This document shows, in pieces, positions 59,791 through 64,000 of a DNA stretch of 64,000 nt. Below the pieces are notes generated by a model that searched no databases, had not been told where the DNA came from, and worked only from the letters and a program-made list of their open reading frames with translations. Position numbers and translations under genes: made by a program. Position 1 is the stretch's first letter. Each line of letters opens with the position of its first letter. The stretch comes from Occultella glacieicola (GTDB lineage: Bacteria; Actinomycetota; Actinomycetes; Actinomycetales; Beutenbergiaceae), in the NCBI RefSeq assembly GCF_004353825.1, contig NZ_SMNA01000008.1, forward strand, positions 124,001-188,000, in the 5' to 3' direction.

Positions 59791-60537
59791 TCAGCCGAGC
59801 CGGCGGTACCCGTACAGGTCCTTCTGGGTCTGGTTCACCCAGATCCGGGTGCGCAGGTCGTCGGGGGAGTCGGGGTTGGCGATCTGCAGGGACAGCCCAT
59901 AGTTCTCGTCGACCACGTCCGCGACGATGCCGGCGTCGTTCACCCGCTCGGCCAGGGCGCGCACGTCCGGATGCTCGAACGAGAGCACCGCCCCCACCGA
60001 GCCGGCGCCGTGGACCGCGAACAGCCCACCGCCGGGGGCCCTCAGGTCCACCCACTCGCCGGAGTCGGACCGGATCCGCTCTTCCAGCCCGAGCGCCGTG
60101 AGCGCCCGGACGCCGCCCGGGACGTCCCCGGTGTACCAGAGCGGCAGCACCTCCGCCGGTGCCGCGGCGGCGAGGGCCGTGCGGCCGGTCAGGTCGGAGT
60201 TCTCGTCCAGGTACACGTGCTGCCCGTCGGCCGCGGCGATCGTGGCGTAGCGGCCGAAGTCCTCGGTGGTCACGCTCGGGCTCAGACCGAGCCCGTCCAG
60301 AGCGGCGGCGGCGGCGCGCAGCGCCGCATCCAGGTCCGCGACCACGAATCGCAACTGCGTGCTCCCGACCGACGGGTCGCCGTCGGGCATGGCGTGGATC
60401 GCGACGCCGCCACCGGCGAGCGCGAAGAGCTGCCAGTCGCCCTCGTCGAGGACCTGCTCCGCGCCGAGTGCCGTGACCAGGGCGACCCACGGCGCGGGAT
60501 GCGCGGTGTACCGGATCGGGCGGACGCGCAGACTCAT
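59791..60537 (-). CDS. VOC/glyoxalase-fold protein, two-domain
   Basis: 248 aa from ATG 60537 with GGAGCACGACC upstream. Two beta-alpha-beta-beta-beta halves: one ending [20 protein letters not shown], the other beginning [20 protein letters not shown] and ending [20 protein letters not shown]. Extradiol dioxygenase, glyoxalase or resistance-type proteins look like this; substrate unknown. Its ATG overlaps the stop of a ribbon-helix-helix gene. Confidence 0.82.
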   Translation of the reverse strand: MSLRVRPIRYTAHPAPWVALVTALGAEQVLDEGDWQLFALAGGGVAIHAMPDGDPSVGSTQLRFVVADLDAALRAAAAALDGLGLSPSVTTEDFGRYATIAAADGQHVYLDENSDLTGRTALAAAAPAEVLPLWYTGDVPGGVRALTALGLEERIRSDSGEWVDLRAPGGGLFAVHGAGSVGAVLSFEHPDVRALAERVNDAGIVADVVDENYGLSLQIANPDSPDDLRTRIWVNQTQKDLYGYRRLG

Positions 60538-60689
60538 CGGTCGTGCTCCTTCAGGTAGGTCTCCAGGGCTCGCTGGACGAACGCGGACAGGCTGAGGCCG
60601 TCGTCGATCGAGCGATGCTTGACCGCCCGGATGAGCTCCGGCGGGAGGTAGACGTTGAACTGGGCCTTCGCGGCCTTCTCCTCTGTCAT
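60534..60689 (-). CDS. ribbon-helix-helix DNA-binding protein
   Basis: 51 aa, beginning [20 protein letters not shown] and ending [11 protein letters not shown]. The [20 protein letters not shown] core is a standard ribbon-helix-helix (CopG/Arc-like) domain. The stop overlaps the VOC start (ATGA), so the two are an operon. A palindromic TGCTAGCA overlaps its own -10, consistent with autoregulation. It could be an antitoxin-like regulator, but no toxin partner is present. Confidence 0.85.
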   Translation of the reverse strand: MTEEKAAKAQFNVYLPPELIRAVKHRSIDDGLSLSAFVQRALETYLKEHDR

Positions 60690-60695
60690 GCGAAC

Positions 60696-60701
60696 ATGCT
60701 A
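60696..60701 (-). promoter_or_regulatory. -10 hexamer TAGCAT with palindrome TGCTAGCA
   Basis: TAGCAT on the minus strand lies 6 nt before ATG 60689 and within TGCTAGCA (60697-60704), a likely autoregulatory site. Confidence 0.45.
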
Positions 60702-60752
60702 GCAACCTACAAAGGCCTTGGGCAACGCCGGCCGGTGTGCCAGGATTGCCCC

Positions 60753-61938
<1,186 letters not shown>

Positions 61939-61939
<1 letters not shown>

Positions 61940-64000
61940 TGCCGTACGTCGTGCCGAGCTGGCTCCGCGACCACGTCGAGATCCCCGTGGGCACCACAGC
62001 CGCCCAGCTGGCCGCGGACCTGGTCCGGGTCGGCCTGGAGGAGGAGGCGGTGCACGCCGCGGGGGTGACCGGCCCGCTCGTGGTCGGCCGGGTGCTCGAG
62101 GTGAACCCCGAGCCGCAGAAGAACGGCAAGACCATCAACTGGTGCCGGGTGGACGTCGGCGCCCACAACAACGCCGACGGCTCCGGCCGTGGGATCGTCT
62201 GCGGCGCCCACAACTTCGCTGCGGGTGACTCCGTGGTGGTCGCCCTGCCCGGCGCCGTGCTGCCCGGCGACTTCGCGATCGCGGCCCGCAAGACGTACGG
62301 CCACGTCTCCGACGGGATGATCTGCTCCGAGAGCGAGCTCGGCCTCGGCGAGGGACACGAGGGCATCATCGTGCTCGAGGACGCGCCCGCGCCGGGCACC
62401 GACGCCATCGCGTTGCTCGGCCTCGGCGAGGAGGTCCTCGAGATCAATGTGACCCCGGACCGCGGCTACTGCTTCAGCGTGCGTGGGGTGGCCCGCGAGT
62501 ACGGCCACTCCACCGGCGCCGCATTCACCGACCACGGGCTGCCGGGCCCGGACCTGCCGTCCGGCAACGACGCGGGCTTCGCCGTCGAACTCGCCGACGA
62601 CGCCCCGATCCACGGGGTGCCCGGCGCGGACCGGTTCGTCGCCCGGATCGTCCGCGGCGTCGACACCACCGCGCCGACCCCGGACTGGATGGCCACCCGG
62701 CTGCGCCAGGCCGGGATGCGCCCGATCTCCCTGGCGGTGGACATCACGAACTACGTGATGCTCGACCTCGGTCAGCCGCTGCACGCCTACGACCTGGCCA
62801 CGCTGGCCGCCCCGATCGTGGTGCGCCGGGCCCGGGCGGGGGAGCGGCTCACCACCCTGGACGACGTCACCCGCACCCTGGACGCCGAGGATCTGTTGAT
62901 CACCGACTCCCCGGACGCACCCGGGTCGCGCATCCTCGGCATCGCCGGAGTGATGGGCGGTGCCGACACAGAGGTGACGGACGCGACCACGGACGTGCTC
63001 ATCGAGGCGGCCCACTTCGACCAGATCTCGGTGGCCCGCAGCGCCCGACGGCACAAGCTGCCCAGCGAGGCCGCCAAGCGGTTCGAACGGGGCGTGGACA
63101 CCGCGCTGCAGGCGGTCGCCGCGCAGCGCGTCGTCGACCTGCTCGTGCAGTTCGCCGGCGGCTCACCCGATGCCGGGGTCACCGACCTCGACCGCACGAC
63201 GGCGCCCGAACCGATCGCGATCGACGTCACCCTGCCGGGTCGGCTGGTCGGGGTCGAGTACTCGGCCGAGACGGTGATCGCCACCCTCGAGTCGCTGGGC
63301 GCTCTGGTGGTCACCGGCGGCGCCGAGCTGCTGGTCACCCCGCCGACCTGGCGGGCCGACCTGACCGAGCCGGCCGACCTCGTCGAGGAGGTCGTGCGCC
63401 TGCAGGGCTACGACCGGGTGCCCTCGGTGCTTCCGGCCGCACCGCCGGGTGGTCGCGGGCTCAGCCTCACGCAGCGCCGCCGGCGCCGGGTGGCGAGCCT
63501 GCTCGCCGACTCCGGTCTCACCCAGGTGCTCACCTACCCGTTCATGGCCTCCTCACGGCACGACGACCTGGCGCTGCCCGAGGGTGATCCACGGCGCCGC
63601 GCCGTGCGGCTGGCGAACCCGCTGTCGGAGGCGATGCCGTACCTGCGGACCTCGCTGCTGCACACGCTGGTCGATGCCGCGGTGCGCAACGTCGGCCGTG
63701 GACTGACCGACGTCGCGATCTACGAGATCGGCATGGTCACCCGACCGGACGGCGCCGGCCACCCGTCGCCGCTTCCGCCCACCGGGGTCCGCCCGAGCGA
63801 TGCGGACCTGGACGCGATCCGGGCCGCCGTGCCCGCGCAGCCGCTGCGGGTGGCCGGCGTCCTGGCCGGCAGCCTGGTCCCGCCCGGCGTGTACACGCAG
63901 GCCCGGCGGGCCGATCACGCCGACGCCATCGCGCTCGTGCACCGGATCGCGCAGGCGACCGGCGTCACGCCCGTCGTCGAGGCGGACACCGAGTCCCTGC
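61939..64000 (+). CDS. pheT: phenylalanine-tRNA ligase beta subunit, 3' partial
   Basis: About 687 codons visible from ATG 61939; the gene runs off the right edge (usual length about 820-850). N-terminal OB-like tRNA-binding domain (GPLVVGRVLEVNPEPQKNGK), the B3/B4 editing region (DRFVARIVRGVDTTAPTPDW, ISLAVDITNYVMLDLGQPLH) and the B5/B6 core (LVEEVVRLQGYDRVPSV) are present. Forms the alpha2beta2 enzyme with PheS. The mature catalytic-like and anticodon parts lie outside the window. Confidence 0.97.

Overview
The window is GC-rich, gene-dense DNA from an actinobacterium, most likely in or near Micrococcales. Pointers are the gene order murC-ftsQ-ftsZ-pgeF-sepF-yggT-divIVA-lspA-rluD-dnaE, Wag31-type DivIVA, the bifunctional histidine isomerase PriA, frequent GTG starts with ATGA/GTGA overlaps, and TAnnnT -10 hexamers only 6-7 nt before start codons. 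The genus is not determined. The window cuts murC on the left and pheT on the right.

Layout. 1-6.8 kb: end of the division and cell wall cluster (murC, ftsQ, ftsZ, pgeF, sepF, yggT, divIVA) and lspA. 6.8-13.3 kb: rluD, a GNAT gene, a divergent soxR/MFS pair, a VTT membrane protein, an aminotransferase and a GH114-like lipoprotein. 13.5-18.2 kb: dnaE1 and three small minus-strand genes. 18.3-19.6 kb: hisD. 19.7-32.4 kb: an accessory stretch (MFS exporter, AidB-like dehydrogenase with a P-loop kinase, PspC, a RecQ-phosphoribosyltransferase fusion, a secreted M23-SH3-FG-GAP protein, a DUF222 HNH nuclease, an aminoglycoside-phosphotransferase-like gene, DUF952) with several repeat families. It separates hisD from hisC-hisB-(unknown)-hisH-priA-sseB at 32.4-37.1 kb. 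37.1-40.2 kb: infC-rpmI-rplT behind a leader with a terminator hairpin, a SpoU methyltransferase and a kinase. 40.2-43.8 kb: a two-component/ABC-transporter module bounded by perfect 24-bp direct repeats. 43.8-48.5 kb: a methyltransferase-DUF6176 fusion, two nucleotidyltransferase-like genes and a small low-conservation patch with a possible orphan immunity gene. 48.6-60.7 kb: tdk, a GNAT gene, a secreted anchored protein, thpR, an ATP-dependent DNA ligase, a mycothiol-type isomerase, a lipoprotein, a LigD-type polymerase, a membrane protein, a second aminotransferase, DedA, DinB, and a ribbon-helix-helix/VOC pair. 60.9-64 kb: pheS-pheT.

Themes. Most of the window is core growth machinery: division, lipoprotein processing, replication, histidine synthesis, translation. 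The less ordinary signals are (1) the 24-bp repeats around the sensor/transporter module, (2) a family of GCTTCCGCGGAAGC-type palindromes in and around the DUF222 HNH gene, (3) an exact 27-bp minisatellite upstream of hisC, (4) about 17 candidate leaderless promoters with very constant geometry, (5) ATC start codons for infC and probably pgeF, and (6) three fusion proteins. No tRNA, rRNA, CRISPR array, insertion sequence or integrase was recognised.
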